Positions 62,557 through 64,000 of a stretch of DNA of 64,000 bases are shown in pieces. A model generated the notes under the pieces. That model saw nothing but the letters and a program-made list of their open reading frames with translations, had not been told where the DNA came from and made no database searches. The stretch lies in assembly GCF_019048065.1 (NCBI RefSeq), contig NZ_CP077291.1:3782001-3846000 (forward strand), read 5' to 3'. How positions within the stretch are numbered: position 1 is the first letter of the stretch; every line of letters begins with the position of its first letter. The position numbers were made by a program, and so were the translations under genes. Source of the DNA: Citrobacter farmeri. GTDB taxonomy: Bacteria > Pseudomonadota > Gammaproteobacteria > Enterobacterales > Enterobacteriaceae.

Positions 62557-62630
62557 ATACAGTCCCTGTTTCGCGCAGCCTACCCCCGCGCCAACAAGCC
62601 CGCCGAGTCTTTCGCGTAGCTGCGGTATGA
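62553..62630 (+). CDS. Possible 25-residue peptide coupled to the preceding frame
   Basis: A 25-codon frame whose ATG overlaps the stop of the 15-codon frame (ATGA, 62553-62556). It encodes a basic peptide (MNTVPVSRSLPPRQQARRVF and five more). Translation would depend on coupling. I do not recognise it, and the evidence is weak. Confidence 0.2.
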   Translation: MNTVPVSRSLPPRQQARRVFRVAAV

Positions 62631-62863
62631 AGTGTTTGTTAATTCGGCAATTCGCCGCAGGCATGTAACAAAATAATACAAAATTAACCCACACTACGCC
62701 GCAATATCCCTCCGTCGAACCGTTCCGTTTAAAAAGTGTTTATTTTTCTTAAATTGAGATAATTCTAAGGAATAATCTGGATTATGCTGTGGGTATTGTT
62801 GGCAGAGGATTATTTTTTGCCGCGCCAGAAGGAGGATTTCTGGCGCAACAATTCAGATAAAGA

Positions 62864-63868
62864 CTAACTGCGGCTCAAGACGCCCCGGCGATAGAGGTTG
62901 CGTTTGATACGCGTTAACCCCGGTTTTGGTTTGCGCGGCTCATCCAGACTCGCCAGTACGATTTCCAGCACGCGCTCAGCGACATCACGATGGCGCTGCG
63001 CCACGGCCAGGACCGGGCACTGCAGGAAATCCAGCAGTTCGTTGTCGCCAAAGGTCGCAATCGCCAGATCGGAAGGCAGTTTACCGTCGCGACGCAGCGT
63101 CACATCCATCACTCCCTGCAACAGGGCAAATGAGGTGGTGAACAGCGCCTGAGGCATCGGATGCGTTTCCAGCCATTTTTCAAATAGCTGTGCCGCCGCT
63201 TCGCGCTCATAGCTGTTGGCATAGAGGAAATTCACTTCGCGCGGATCGTCTTTCCAGGCGGCCCGGAAGCCCTGCTCACGGAGGAAGCTGACAGACAACT
63301 CCGGTAACGCCCCCAAATAGAGCACAGTATCAGCCGGAAACTTACGCAATTCTCCGGCCAGCATTTCAGCATCGTCCTGATCGGCACCCACGACGCTGGT
63401 AAAATGCTCCCGATCTAATGCGCGATCCAGTGCCACAATTGGGAAGGAGCCATTGGCCCAGCGCTGATAGAACGGGTGTTCCGGCGGTAACGAGGTGGAG
63501 ACGATGATCGCATCAACCTGACGCTGTAAAAGATGTTCAATGCAGCGCATTTCGTTATCGGGCTGATCTTCCGAACAGGCAATGAGCAGTTGATAACCAC
63601 GCTGGCGCGCCTGGCGCTCAAGATAATTTGCAATGCGGGTATAGCTCGTGTTCTCCAGATCCGGGATCACCAGACCGATAGAACGTGTGCGTCCAGCACG
63701 TAGCCCGGCAGCCACAGCATTCGGGTGGTAATTATGCTCACGCACCACCGCCATGACTTTTTCGACAGTCTTGTCGCTCACGCGGTATTGCTTTGCTTTT
63801 CCGTTAATTACGTAGCTTGCAGTCGTTCGCGATACACCGGCCAGCCGAGCGATTTCATCCAGTTTCAC
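62864..63868 (-). CDS. cra: Catabolite repressor/activator Cra (FruR)
   Basis: A LacI-family global regulator of carbon flux. Its effector is fructose 1-phosphate or 1,6-bisphosphate. The 334 residues equal E. coli Cra. The N-terminal helix-turn-helix [20 protein letters not shown] and hinge ([19 protein letters not shown]) precede a periplasmic-binding-type sensor domain. The frame opens at 63916, but translation starts at the GTG at 63868, as in E. coli. The fruL leader lies immediately upstream. Confidence 0.98.
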   Translation of the reverse strand: MKLDEIARLAGVSRTTASYVINGKAKQYRVSDKTVEKVMAVVREHNYHPNAVAAGLRAGRTRSIGLVIPDLENTSYTRIANYLERQARQRGYQLLIACSEDQPDNEMRCIEHLLQRQVDAIIVSTSLPPEHPFYQRWANGSFPIVALDRALDREHFTSVVGADQDDAEMLAGELRKFPADTVLYLGALPELSVSFLREQGFRAAWKDDPREVNFLYANSYEREAAAQLFEKWLETHPMPQALFTTSFALLQGVMDVTLRRDGKLPSDLAIATFGDNELLDFLQCPVLAVAQRHRDVAERVLEIVLASLDEPRKPKPGLTRIKRNLYRRGVLSRS

Positions 63869-63919
63869 AATTGCCCCTTGCGTAAAATGTACAAACCATA
63901 ACCATTGTAACGGCATGGG

Positions 63920-64000
63920 TTAAAATCGGTAACATCTAAGCGCAGAATAGTCACTGCGGCAACCGCTTTTATTCCGGGTTACCACGGATTTCGCAAAAAA
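63920..64000 (-). CDS. fruL: FruL leader peptide, 3' part (cut by window end)
   Basis: The last 81 bp of the window on the minus strand encode FFAKSVVTRNKSGCRS and further residues, ending at a taa 51 bp before the cra start. As I recall, E. coli FruL ends FFAKSVGTWNKSSCRS, so this is the leader upstream of cra. Here the frame continues ten codons further (DYSALRCYRF) before the stop. The start codon lies beyond the window. Confidence 0.5.
   Translation of the reverse strand, partial: FFAKSVVTRNKSGCRSDYSALRCYRF

Larger units (their letters stand above)
62255..62863. promoter_or_regulatory. mraZ-cra intergenic region
   Basis: These 609 bp hold the MraZ box and mra promoter at the mraZ end, and a 9-bp stem-loop at 62822-62846 next to the cra stop. 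Between them is a plus-strand pair of tiny frames at 62509-62630 behind an AGGAGG. Apart from these I see no gene. Confidence 0.6.

Noticed and set aside
62822..62846. 9-bp stem-loop just after the cra stop as its terminator
   Set aside because: On the cra strand the stem is followed by A residues rather than T; the T run is on the wrong side. It is kept only as a stem-loop within the intergenic note.

Overview
The window is a contiguous piece of an enterobacterial chromosome. Its gene order matches the first few minutes of the Escherichia coli/Salmonella map, read here in reverse. It runs from fruL-cra (right edge) through the division and cell wall (dcw) cluster, secMA, coaE-zapD-yacG, the ppdD-hofBC pilus genes, nadC/ampDE, aroP, pdhR-aceEF-lpdA, acnB and speED to cueO and gcd. 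Protein lengths and motifs match E. coli almost residue for residue. A Salmonella-type D-threonate operon sits next to yacL, and AmpD has the 187-residue length I associate with Citrobacter. I therefore infer a Citrobacter-like member of the Enterobacteriaceae; the species cannot be fixed from the sequence alone.

Layout. 1-3440: accessory two-partner secretion locus. It holds the 3' part of a large TpsA exoprotein with a frameshift near its 5' visible end, then its TpsB outer-membrane transporter. 3502-5969: gcd with a CRP site over its promoter. 6024-8128: accessory genes between the convergent gcd and cueO, namely an orphan family-28 glycosidase and a small periplasmic protein. 8291-12144: cueO (with a CueR-type promoter), yacC, speED. 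12191-16447: D-threonate operon kdgT-dtnK-pdxA2-deoR, followed by a small acidic protein. 16627-24079: yacL, acnB, yacH (DUF3300) with a DUF2950 partner, and lpdA. 24279-29770: aceF, aceE, pdhR. 30364-34213: aroP, ampE-ampD, nadC. 34419-37443: ppdD-hofB-hofC. 37501-40801: guaC, coaE-zapD-yacG, mutT. 40861-62254: secA, secM, lpxC, ftsZAQ, ddlB, murC, murG, ftsW, murD, mraY, murF, murE, ftsI, ftsL, rsmH, mraZ. 62864-64000: cra and the 3' part of fruL.

How the genes work together. pdhR-aceEF-lpdA and acnB carry carbon from pyruvate into the TCA cycle, while Gcd gives a periplasmic route of glucose oxidation. mraY/murCDEFG/ddlB build lipid II, which FtsW/FtsI and the FtsZ-A-Q-L divisome use for septation. 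ZapD and LpxC link the ring and lipopolysaccharide synthesis to this. AmpD recycles the cell-wall fragments. SecM senses export and sets SecA synthesis.

Several regulatory sites can be read directly: CRP at gcd, CueR at cueO, PdhR upstream of pdhR, paired TyrR-like boxes before aroP, and MraZ repeats downstream of a consensus mra promoter. No tRNA, rRNA, CRISPR array, insertion sequence or prophage was seen.
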